A stretch of DNA of 52,538 nt from assembly GCA_007693745.1 (NCBI GenBank), contig REDA01000007.1, forward strand, positions 1 to 52,538, read 5' to 3'. The position numbers were made by a program, and so were the translations under genes. Origin of the DNA: Balneolaceae bacterium. GTDB lineage: Bacteria; Bacteroidota; Rhodothermia; Balneolales; Balneolaceae. The notes beneath the pieces were generated by a model that saw nothing but the letters and a program-made list of their open reading frames with translations, was not told the DNA's origin and did not search any database. Below, one piece after another: positions 37,571 to 46,500 of the stretch. Positions within the stretch are counted from its first letter, which is position 1. Each line of letters opens with the position of its first letter.

Positions 37571-38212
37571 CTACGGTACATTCATGAACTTATGCGTTTG
37601 CAAACTAATTCCCCAGGCGGGATTATTTTTTACATACTCCACAATCAGCTCCACAGAATCCGGTGTATCCCACTCCGGCTGAAGAAGCAGGCGCGTTTTC
37701 TCCGGACATTCAGCAGCGTTCTCTTCCGCCCATTTCAGGTCTTTTTTTGTCAGTACCACCACTTTCAGCTCATCCACCAGTGGGAAGATTGCAGGCAGGG
37801 GTTTCTTGAACCGTTTGGGTGAAAGCGTAATCCAGTCAAAAGTCCCGCTCAGGGGCGATGAACCGCTCGTTTCAATATGCACCTTCATGCCTGCTCCGGA
37901 AAGTTCACCGGTCAGCAGATCCAGATCGTGAAGCAGTGGCTCACCTCCGGTAATCACGGCGATGGGGGCTCCGCTTACCCGTGCCCTCTCCACAATTTCA
38001 CTGCAGGCAACCCGCGGATGTTTTTGCTCATCCCAGCTCTCCTTCACATCGCACCACCAGCACCCGACATCGCAACCGGCCAGGCGGATAAAGTAGGCCG
38101 CCCTTCCGCTGTGCGCACCTTCTCCCTGAATGGTGTAAAAATCTTCCATCAGAGGGTAGATTCCGGAATCCGTTTCTCTTTCAGTCAGCATCACGTCCGA
38201 ATACTTATTCAT
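37571..38212 (-). CDS. queE: 7-carboxy-7-deazaguanine synthase
   Basis: This 213-residue radical SAM enzyme converts carboxytetrahydropterin to 7-carboxy-7-deazaguanine. The first motif is EDFYTIQGEGAHSGRAAYFIR, typical of QueE. The cluster motif is CDVGCWWC (Cx3Cx2C), followed by VITGGEPLLHDL, HIETSGSSPL, ITLSPKRFK and a final WGISLQTHKFMNVP. Its start overlaps queD by 8 bp, so queD-queE are translated together. No queC or queF is visible in the window. Confidence 0.93.
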   Translation of the reverse strand: MNKYSDVMLTERETDSGIYPLMEDFYTIQGEGAHSGRAAYFIRLAGCDVGCWWCDVKESWDEQKHPRVACSEIVERARVSGAPIAVITGGEPLLHDLDLLTGELSGAGMKVHIETSGSSPLSGTFDWITLSPKRFKKPLPAIFPLVDELKVVVLTKKDLKWAEENAAECPEKTRLLLQPEWDTPDSVELIVEYVKNNPAWGISLQTHKFMNVP

Positions 38213-38594
38213 CCCTGTCTGTATATTCCACCCAGCTTGTTTCTGTTTCCCAAACGGTCACCCGCAGTTCAATCCCTTCCGGAATCCTTTCACTCGTCTG
38301 CTTGTGGATATATTCTGCAATTCTCTCCGCGGTAGTTGGCACCGGGATCGATTCATTCAGTACTGTATGATCCAATCCTCCTTTCCCGCCATCGGCTGCA
38401 GCCCATTTCAGCTCCTTAAAGTCGCAGACCATGTCCGGAGTCGAGAGATATCTCGAAGGATTCAGTTTGTTGGATTTGGCAGACACTTCAACCTTGTAGG
38501 TATGCCCGTGCATTCTGCCGCATTTTCCATCGTACCCCTCAATCAGATGAGCGGCATCAAATTTAAATGTAGTAAATAGTGTCCAGGTTGGCAT
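38205..38594 (-). CDS. queD: 6-carboxy-5,6,7,8-tetrahydropterin synthase
   Basis: This 129-residue protein is of the PTPS/QueD fold and makes carboxytetrahydropterin from dihydroneopterin triphosphate. FDAAHLIEGYDGKCGRMHGHTY holds the zinc histidines and the catalytic cysteine (C-x3-HGH). CDFKELK, LDHTVLNE and ATAERIAEY-like (here PTTAERIAEYI) complete the family pattern, with VTVWETETSWVEY at the end. It leads the queD-queE pair and lies 33 bp after the prfA stop on the same strand, so read-through from prfA is possible. Confidence 0.94.
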   Translation of the reverse strand: MPTWTLFTTFKFDAAHLIEGYDGKCGRMHGHTYKVEVSAKSNKLNPSRYLSTPDMVCDFKELKWAAADGGKGGLDHTVLNESIPVPTTAERIAEYIHKQTSERIPEGIELRVTVWETETSWVEYTDRDE

Positions 38595-38627
38595 AAGCTT
38601 CGTTTATTCCGCTATATATTAAACAGA

Positions 38628-39707
38628 TTAGTTCATTACTGCATTCAATTTTTCCAGATTCTCCTCAACCCGAAGGGCCTTAATCACATCCCCCAGATTC
38701 CCTTTCATAATGTCATCGAGATTATACAGGGTTAAATTGATGCGATGGTCAGTAAAACGGCCCTGGGGATAGTTGTAGGTTCGTATCTTCGCACTTCTGT
38801 CGCCGGTAGATACCTGACTTTTCCGGTCCGCCGCCCTTTCACTTCGAATTTTCTCCATCTCCTGGTCATAGAGCCGGGTGCGAAGCATAATCAGTGCTTT
38901 TTCCTTGTTCTGATGCTGCGACCTCTCCTGCTGGCACTCCACAACCAGACCGCTTGGTTCGTGGGTAAGGCGTATGGCTGAATCGGTTTTGTTCACATGC
39001 TGGCCTCCGGCGCCACTCGACCTGAAGGTATCCACACGGATATCCTTCATGTCCAGATCAATTTCAACATCTTCACTCACCTCCGGCAATACGGCTACAG
39101 TAGCCGCAGAGGTGTGGACCCTCCCCTGAGATTCTGTTTCGGGTACACGCTGCACTCTGTGCACACCGCTTTCATATTTCATTTTGCCAAATACCTCATT
39201 CCCGGAAACCTCAAAAATCAGCTCTTTAAACCCACCTTTTTCACTTTCTGCAACGGAGAGTACATTCAGAACCCACTTTTGGGAGTCTGCATAACGCCGG
39301 TACATATCGAAAAGATCTCCCGCAAAAATGGCTGCCTCATCTCCCCCGGTTCCGGCTCTGATCTCAACGATACAGTTTCTGGAATCATCGGGATCCTTTG
39401 GAATGAGTTTAAATTTGATCTCCTCTTCCAGCTCAAGCTCCATACGCTTCAGTTCACGGCTTTCCTGCCTGGCCATCTCGGTTATTTCCGGATCCTCATT
39501 CAGGTCTATCAGCTCCTGATTCCCGTTAAGCTGGTGCTTGATATCCATCAACTTGCCGTAATCTTCCACCAGCTCCCTTAGCTGTGTATGCTCGATGGTA
39601 AGCTCTGCGTACTCTTTTGGACGGTCGAATATGGAGGGATCAGACATCGCCTGATTCAGCTCGTCATATCGCTCCTTTACCTGTCTTAATTTATTTTCGA
39701 GATTCAT
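38628..39707 (-). CDS. prfA: Peptide chain release factor 1
   Basis: This protein of about 359 residues ends translation at UAA and UAG. It has the PCRF domain and the recognition stretch RVPETESQGRVHTS, where P-x-T marks RF1 rather than RF2's SPF. The catalytic loop is SSGAGGQHVNKTDSAIRL, with GGQ at the peptidyl transferase centre. The frame opens further upstream only with a TTG; ATG 39707 or 39710 gives the usual RF1 N-terminus (MNLENKLRQV). queD-queE lie immediately downstream on the same strand. Confidence 0.95.
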   Translation of the reverse strand: MNLENKLRQVKERYDELNQAMSDPSIFDRPKEYAELTIEHTQLRELVEDYGKLMDIKHQLNGNQELIDLNEDPEITEMARQESRELKRMELELEEEIKFKLIPKDPDDSRNCIVEIRAGTGGDEAAIFAGDLFDMYRRYADSQKWVLNVLSVAESEKGGFKELIFEVSGNEVFGKMKYESGVHRVQRVPETESQGRVHTSAATVAVLPEVSEDVEIDLDMKDIRVDTFRSSGAGGQHVNKTDSAIRLTHEPSGLVVECQQERSQHQNKEKALIMLRTRLYDQEMEKIRSERAADRKSQVSTGDRSAKIRTYNYPQGRFTDHRINLTLYNLDDIMKGNLGDVIKALRVEENLEKLNAVMN

Positions 39708-39821
39708 CATCTTCTTTTTTCCTGTGGGCAAAAGATAAGGAATTTAGAAACAGGAATGAATGCAGTTATCAGGAGCTTCAAAAAGCTGTCTGAGAACCCC
39801 TCCATTCTTCTTTATCCTGAT

Positions 39822-40847
39822 TCAGGCAGTCACTTTTCGCAGATGATGTGGCCCTAAATCATGAAAAGAACGGCATCCGAGGAGTGTCAGGATCAGCCGG
39901 CACTCTTTTTCAAACCTGTCGAGAAGTTTGTGAAGAGACGGCTCTCCACCATCAAAAACAGCTTTAATCAGAGGTTGTGCCATTGCAGTGAAGTCAGCCC
40001 CAAGTGCCATTGCCTTTACAATATCTTCTGATGAGCGGATCCCTCCGGAGGCGATCAGCCCAAAATCGAAGGAGTCTTTCAATCCGGATACTTCTGAAAT
40101 ACATTCGGCGGTCGGAATCCCCCAGTTATCCAGGAAATGAAGGGGGGCTTTCTGCCTCTCCCTAAGGTTTTCAACCCTGGCCCAGCTGGTACCGCCTGCT
40201 CCGGCCACATCAATGACACGAACTCCGGCAACAGCCAGTTTTTCCGCAACCTGGAGAGAGATTCCCGCACCGGTCTCTTTTACAATCACCGGGATTGAGA
40301 TGCCCTCTGCAAGGGAGTAGATGCCCTCGAATATCCCTTTAAAGTTTCGGTCACCTTCCGGCTGAACAAGTTCCTGCAGCGGATTCAGATGCACAATCAA
40401 CGCATCCGCCCGAATGGAGTCGATGAGACGGGCAGCAGCCTCTTCCCCAAGCCCTCCGATCAGCTGTGCACCCCCGATATTGGCGGCTATAAACGCCGTG
40501 GGTGCCATCCGGCGTACAACAGCAAATGATTCAGTTTCTGACGGATCTTCCAGCATGGCTCTCTGACTGCCAACACCAAGCGGGAGGTTTCGGGCTTCAC
40601 AAAATGAAGCGAGTGTTGCATTTACAGCTTCAGCTCCCTTGTATCCCCCCGTCATGGATGAGACAAAAACAGGAAAAGAGAACGTTCTGTCCAATAGTTT
40701 CACCGACAGTTCCACTTCATCCATGTTCACTTCGGGGAGCGCATTATGCTGAAAGTGATACCTCTCAAAGCCCGTTCCCTTCTGATAAAAGACATCCTGA
40801 TTGAGTGTCAGTTCCACATGCTCTTTTTTTCTGTCCCGTATCGGCAT
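39822..40847 (-). CDS. fni: Type 2 isopentenyl-diphosphate delta-isomerase
   Basis: This 341-residue FMN enzyme interconverts isopentenyl and dimethylallyl diphosphate. It starts with RDRKKEHVELTL and has VSSMTGGYKGAEAVN, GVGSQRAMLEDP, ANIGGAQLI, HLNPLQELVQPEGDRNFKG, VKETGAGISLQVAEKL, VAGAGGTSW, ASGGIRSSEDIVKAMALGAD, all typical of the TIM-barrel type 2 family. It supplies isoprenoid units, including those for the menaquinone tail. Upstream lies repeat copy E, which separates it from the divergent methylase gene. Confidence 0.94.
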   Translation of the reverse strand: MPIRDRKKEHVELTLNQDVFYQKGTGFERYHFQHNALPEVNMDEVELSVKLLDRTFSFPVFVSSMTGGYKGAEAVNATLASFCEARNLPLGVGSQRAMLEDPSETESFAVVRRMAPTAFIAANIGGAQLIGGLGEEAAARLIDSIRADALIVHLNPLQELVQPEGDRNFKGIFEGIYSLAEGISIPVIVKETGAGISLQVAEKLAVAGVRVIDVAGAGGTSWARVENLRERQKAPLHFLDNWGIPTAECISEVSGLKDSFDFGLIASGGIRSSEDIVKAMALGADFTAMAQPLIKAVFDGGEPSLHKLLDRFEKECRLILTLLGCRSFHDLGPHHLRKVTA

Positions 40848-40875
40848 AAGTTAAACCCGTTATGTTGTTCACTTT

Positions 40876-41015
40876 GGACGAACTTTGAAACACTGTGAAT
40901 GTTGCACAAGTTCAAGGCAACAGCAAATTATAAACCGCAGCGCATTGACGGTACGTGCAGATTTCATAAGTGCGAGAATAAAGTATTTGGTCAAAAGCAC
41001 AGTTTTGCAAAGCCC
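40876..41015. repeat. Dispersed inverted-repeat element, copy E
   Basis: The ends GGACGAACTTTGAAACACTG and CACAGTTTTGCAAAGCCC are imperfect inverted complements. The core GTTGCACAAGTTCAAGGC, AAACCGCAGC, TACGTGCAGATTTCATAAG and TGCGAGAATAAAG match the other copies with more changes than B or D. It fills most of the gap between the divergent fni and RsmI-like genes and ends 55 bp before the latter. Confidence 0.7.
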
Positions 41016-41070
41016 TCTATGATTCAGTTCTGCGAAATAGTAATTTTAAGAGCTGAATCAACCTTAAAAT

Positions 41071-41784
41071 ATGAAAAAAGAACATACACTCTATCTGATT
41101 CCCACACCGCTGGGAAAAGAGAAAGAGAATCATACTCTTCCGGAATATACACTCTCCACGGCAAGAAGATTGTCCACTTTTATTGTGGAAAAACCACAAA
41201 CTGCAGTAAGCTTTCTGAAATGGATCAATCATCCGCTCCCCGATTTTAAAATCACATTCAGGGTTCTGAATAAAAAAACACCGGATCATGAGGTGCTCAG
41301 CCTCCTCAGACTATTGGAGGAAGGAGATGTCGGCTTGATGTCGGAAGCCGGTTTACCTGCTGTAGCCGATCCAGGTTCCGGGTTTATCTCACTGGTGCAC
41401 GAACAGGGCTATCAGGTAGTTCCACTCACGGGCCCCTCTTCCATCTTTCTGGCACTGATGGCGTCTGGTCTCAACGGCCAGCAATTTTCATTTCATGGTT
41501 ATCTCTCTTTAAATGAAAAAGAGCGGATTTCTGAACTTCGTTTCATGGAAGATTTTTCATTGCGCAGCGGTCACACGCAGATCTTTATCGAAACCCCGCA
41601 CAGAAGCAGCATGCTGGCTTCTCTGCTGATTGAACTTTTGAGTCCGGCAACCCGGCTCTGCATTGCTACAAATCTGACACTGCCCGGGGAACAGATCACC
41701 AGTATGCGGATTTCGGAATGGAGAGAAACCGGTCTTCCCGATCTTCAGAAACAACCCTCCATCTTTCTGTTTTCAGCCGGGTAG
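41071..41784 (+). CDS. SAM-dependent methyltransferase, RsmI-like (tetrapyrrole methylase family)
   Basis: This 237-residue protein starts YLIPTPLGKEKENHTLP and has FIVEKPQTA, SEAGLPAVADPGSGF, PLTGPSSIFLALMASGL and FHGYLS, the RsmI subset of tetrapyrrole methylases. RsmI methylates the ribose of C1402 in 16S rRNA. This protein is shorter than standard RsmI (about 280) and its DAGTP motif reads EAGLP, so it belongs to the divergent second RsmI-like group found in Bacteroidota, whose substrate I do not know. Confidence 0.82.
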   Translation: MKKEHTLYLIPTPLGKEKENHTLPEYTLSTARRLSTFIVEKPQTAVSFLKWINHPLPDFKITFRVLNKKTPDHEVLSLLRLLEEGDVGLMSEAGLPAVADPGSGFISLVHEQGYQVVPLTGPSSIFLALMASGLNGQQFSFHGYLSLNEKERISELRFMEDFSLRSGHTQIFIETPHRSSMLASLLIELLSPATRLCIATNLTLPGEQITSMRISEWRETGLPDLQKQPSIFLFSAG

Positions 41785-41791
41785 TGAACCT

Positions 41792-42367
41792 TCAGTTTTC
41801 TCTTCTCCTCTTCTCGGATTCCACACAAAGCCGAAGCATTTCAACAATTCTCGACTTTTTTGTTCTGAAATTCTGATGGGAAATCCCCAGAAGTTTTGCC
41901 GTATCCTTATCTTTCTTATTGATGTGTTTCATCACTTCGGAAAAGAAGTCTGTTTTGTCTGCAGCCATTTTCTCAAGACACTTTTCCAGCAATTCTTCCC
42001 TCTCTTGTTTCTCAGCAGCTTCTGAATCATCATGAATGAAATCCGGATCATTGAAATTGCTGTATCGCAACGGAACTTCTTCGAATTTCTTTTTTTGCCA
42101 GGCGAGAAAACGGTGACGGGCAGAGGTAATCATATAAGCCATCAGGGAATTCACTCCTCTGACTCTTCCGCTTTTTACTTTTTCAAAGATATCTGCATAG
42201 ACACTTTGTGAAATATCCTCGATAACAGATTCATCCGCCTTGAATACCTGTCTGAGATAGAGAGAAAGCCTGTAGATAAACAGATCCGAGTAATGATTCA
42301 GCTCCTCCCTTTGCCCCTTCTGAATAAGCTTCAAAAAGTCATCTGAGGAAATATTATTTACTTTCAA
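41792..42367 (-). CDS. ECF-type RNA polymerase sigma factor
   Basis: This 191-residue protein has a sigma region 2 (about 10-95; VFKADESVIEDISQSVYADIF, then SLMAYMITSARHRFLAW) and a region 4 helix-turn-helix (about 130-185; KDKDTAKLLGISHQNFRTKKSRI). The linker is acidic. The first codon is TTG: an in-frame stop lies three codons upstream and the next ATG would remove most of region 2, so a weak TTG start may keep expression low. The gene is divergent from the small lipoprotein and CHAT genes across 746 bp. The likely partner is the anti-sigma-like protein at 46728-47477, although it is not adjacent. Confidence 0.85.
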   Translation of the reverse strand: MKVNNISSDDFLKLIQKGQREELNHYSDLFIYRLSLYLRQVFKADESVIEDISQSVYADIFEKVKSGRVRGVNSLMAYMITSARHRFLAWQKKKFEEVPLRYSNFNDPDFIHDDSEAAEKQEREELLEKCLEKMAADKTDFFSEVMKHINKKDKDTAKLLGISHQNFRTKKSRIVEMLRLCVESEKRRREN

Positions 42368-43113
42368 GACGGATTAGGTTGAGCACTTTTAGATCTTCAT
42401 CACCGGAAATCTGAAAAGGAAAATGCCTGAGCAAAACATTTTCTTCCGGTAACATGAAAAAAGATCCGCAATTCTTGTAACATTATGAAGCATTATTCAT
42501 CTTTACTTCAGAGACATAGGTTTTGAAGCACACTCTGCAAGTTATATACCCCGGGATTCGGCCTGATCACCAGCGGTGTTGCTGCTCTGTTCGGAAATCC
42601 GAATGGCCCTTCAGGATATGACTTGACAACAGATAAGTCGAAAAGCTGTTTTTCAAAGCCATTGAAATGTATGCTTACAATAGCAATCGAATTGTAAAAG
42701 GAAAATAAGGGGCTGATTACACACCAAAAGAACAGAGCATACTTGGCTGCCCCTTTAAAAGATCATATCTCGTTTTGAAAAGGATACTCAAAACGATCAA
42801 CCAACATACAAGGAGGGATCACTTCAGATCTTTTATTCACTTATTCCAGGCAGAATAGAAAACTGGATTTTGATTGAGTAGTACAGCATTTCGGACAACC
42901 AGATACAGATTTGTGATTCTGCGTGGGATTTATGTTTGCTGCTACTCTGAAATCATGGAAATGAATGTTTCACAAACTTCACGTACAGTTTCCCGTCAGA
43001 TCAGCTGACATACTGCTTAGGATTCTCAAAACAGAACTTCTCACGGGTAGCCGGCCTCAGTACACAAAAGCCGGATCCGGCCAACAACAACCAACCAACA
43101 ATCCAAAACGCTC
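42368..43113. other. Long noncoding region between sigma factor and lipoprotein genes
   Basis: This 746 bp stretch has no frame with a recognisable product. Its two ends must hold the divergent promoters of the sigma factor and the small lipoprotein. At about 42518-42660 there is a possible worn copy of the dispersed repeat: TAGGTTTTGAAGCAC at the left, and CTTGACAACAGATAAG and CTGTTTTTCAAAGCC at the right, spaced like the intact copies, but without the CAAGATCAAGGC core. The rest is unexplained and could hold a long leader or small RNA. Confidence 0.5.
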
Positions 43114-43329
43114 ATGAAAAATCAAATCAAAGCCATCATCATAACATTATTATTCATTCTCGCTGCCGGTTGTGCAGGGATTACAGAAAGCACCTTGCCT
43201 GTCACATCAGAACCTGTTTCCACAGAGCTTGAAATGATCGACATGGATCGCGGCGATATCTTTAATACCGGAACCAATGAAGAGGTTGTAACCGGTGAAA
43301 CGACATCTACTTATGATGACAGAGATTGA
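43114..43329 (+). CDS. Small lipoprotein, unknown function
   Basis: This is a 71-residue protein with a clear lipoprotein signal (IIITLLFILAAGCAG; lipobox LAAGC, Cys at residue 20). The mature part is only about 50 residues, acidic and Thr/Ser-rich, without predicted structure. No family is recognised. It is the first gene of the + strand part of the CHAT locus, 215 bp or more before the CHAT protease, so it may be a partner, a substrate or a surface tether for it. Confidence 0.7.
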   Translation: MKNQIKAIIITLLFILAAGCAGITESTLPVTSEPVSTELEMIDMDRGDIFNTGTNEEVVTGETTSTYDDRD

Positions 43330-43577
43330 AATCGGGCATGCAAGCTGATTTGAGTCTCCGGTCATTCAAAAGGAGCCAGGGGTTTTAGCCGAATCTTAAT
43401 TTCGTTTCAGAGATGAGGAGAAGATCCTGTATTAGAGGATCTGAACTCTTTCTGTCCGCTTCCGGATGCGAAATTATTATTTAGAATGGTGCTTTATTTA
43501 GTACATTCACCAGAGGAAAAGTCTATTTTCCCCGTTGAAATGTCATGTTTTGTCCGATTTCGGGAATAAACCACCCT

Positions 43578-46500
43578 ATGTATCACAGATTTTTTTTTCT
43601 GATTATTTACATACTGAGTCCGGCTTCAGAAGCTTCCGGTACTCATTCCGTTTCTGAAACCCGGAATGATCCGGAGATATTCCGCAACTGGATTTCCATA
43701 CATCAGCAGACAGAGCAGGATTCACTCTCTTCAGAACCTCTCTGGAACACTCTCGCAGAGGAGTTCTTTCAGCTCTATCTGCAAACGAATGAGGTGATTT
43801 ACCTCAATTTTGCTTTCAGTGAAGCCGGAAGGGTGAAAAGAGCAGAGATAATTTCACGCCCTGAACTGAATCTTGAGAGTGTGGATCCGGATTATGCAGC
43901 CCTTTACATTCTGCGGACTGATGAAAGCAAAAGGTATGATCTCAGGGATTTCACTGCAGACGAACTCTATATTTTTTTAATTCACCGGATCCCACCGGAG
44001 CAGGAAGAAAATGCACGGAAACTATTGGATCACTGGTATAAGCAGTTTTACTCTGAATGGGAGCAGGACAAATTCAGAGCTTCTTTTACAGGCCAGGCGC
44101 TACTGTATGGTTTTTACAGGGTCGGGGACATGCGAAAAGTAGTTGAAATCGGAACCCTTCTTCTGGATAATCACCCTTTCCCCCCCTCTTTGTACACGAT
44201 TGATCTGTTTCGAAATCTGGCAAATGCATCCAACAGAATTGGATACCAGCGGCTCACTGCCAGGGTTTACAGTGAGATCCTGATTCCATTGTCAGAGGAG
44301 TTCTACCGCAAGGGAAATCCTTCTGAACTTGCTGATTTCCTCTATCTCTACGGGACATCTCTCTATCTGCTGGGTGAGCTGAATCGCGCCATAGAAGCTT
44401 TTGAACAGGTCACGGAAATGATGCTAAATGATCATGTGTTTTCTTTTGAGGAGAACCTCTATAACAACATGGCTGTAAGTTATTTAAATATGGGGTTTTT
44501 TGACCGCTATATCCGCTATCAGCTTCGCTCACTCGATCTGGCTTTCGAACGAAATAACATCGATATGCAGATTCTGATTCTCAGCAATCTTTATAATTTT
44601 CACAGGAATCGAAATGATTTCAACGAAGCGAGCGGCTATCTGAGAATGGCGCTGGAGACAGCTACTCAAAATGAACTGCTCTCCGAATCAGCAAATCTTC
44701 TGATTATCTCCGGAATTCACCAGCGGGAAGACCGCGGAAATCCGGAGGAGGCTCTGGAGTATTTTTATCGGGCCGTGGATGCTGCAGCCATTTCTGAAAA
44801 CTACCGCCACCGGCTGAACAGCATCCTGCAGCTTGCGGAAACCTATTACGAAACCGGAGATCCCGAATCCGGAAAAAGCTACTTCCTGAAAGCAATTGAG
44901 ACCACAGACTTTCAACAGGATCCCATTTATCATCTCACGGCGATAGCTGCATATGCGAATACGGCAACCCGGTTTGGAGATTTTAAAGATGCAGAGGAAC
45001 TACTTGCTATCCTCAGATCGAATGACCTGAGTTCACTGAGCCAGGATATTCAGGTAGTGGCCGCAAATGCAATCACCCGCCTATATCTGCACAATGGTGA
45101 TCAGGAACTTGCATACAGGAGTTCCCGGGATATTACGGACAAGGTCATGACCTGGCTGACTGAGAGCGTAGAGGAACAGAGCGGGATGATTCGGTTGCGA
45201 AAGGAGTTTTCGCAAGCACTCTATCTCTATTTTACATCCGCTGCAGCAACGGACAGGGTGCACGACGCACTGGTTACTGCAGGGCGTTTAAGGAATATCA
45301 GCCGATCCGGGATCTACAATAACCCACTTCTTAAGGCAAGCCTGTTGACAGATGAAGAAATCTCGCGAGACAATCAGCTCTCCTCCGAGATACAGCAGCT
45401 GCGAAACCAATTACGCAATGCGGCCGCAGATCAGCGCCCTTATCTGAACAATCAGATCCTTCTGGCACTGTCGGAACGCAATGAACTGCTGAATACACGT
45501 ATGCCAAACCGTGAAAGCCTGAACTACAGTGATCTGCTTGGCTCAACCCGCTCCCTGTTGAGGCGCGATGAAATGGTAGTCTATTTCGCCCGTTTTGAGC
45601 AGTCTCTTTTTCAATTTTTGATAACACGGGAAAATGTTGAACTCATCACACATGACGCCGGCCGGATTGACCTTTTACTGAACCGCGCGATTGACCGGTT
45701 CGGCAGAGGTACTACCGACCTCTTACTCCTTTCCGAACTCTATACCCTTCTTTTCAAAGAGAAGATTCCTCCATCTGTAAGAGGGCTCTATATCGTTCCC
45801 GACGGAGAGCTCTACAGACTTCCGGTGGAGATCCTGCCTGTGAACAAGGTTTCCTCATCTCACAGTTTTGGATCTGCCCGTTATCTGATTGAAGAGTATC
45901 GCATCAGTTATCTGAATACACTTACAGATCTGAAGTTAAAAGACAACCGCACCAGTTATTCCTATTCGTTTGCAGGCTTCGGTCTCAGCGATTTTCCAGG
46001 CGCAGGCCATTCTCATTTATCTGTACTGCCCTACACGAGAGATGAAATCAATCAATCAGCAAAAGCATTTCCAAAATCTGATGACTGGGTTACTTTCTTT
46101 GAGGAAGAGAGCACAAAACGCCGGCTCGTTGATATGGTTGGAAAAAGCAGAATTCTGCATCTTGCAACGCATAGCCGGGTTAATGAATCGGATCCGCTCT
46201 TTTCGGTACTCTACCTCCACCCCTCTGAAAACGATTCTGAAGAAAAAAGTGATGCCGGAAGACGAAGCAGGGAGCCGCTGGATCCAAACCTCTATGCCTA
46301 TGAACTTTTCGATCTCAATCTAAACGCAGAGCTGGTATTCTTAAGCTCTTGTGAATCGGGTTCCGGCGGTTATCTGAAAGGATCCGGAATCCTGGGATTG
46401 TCAAGATCTCTCTCCTATGCCGGTGCCAAAAGGCTGATCCTGAATCTCTGGCCGGTAGGTGATCAGGCTTCTTCTTTTATAGCCCCTCTGTTTTATCGCA

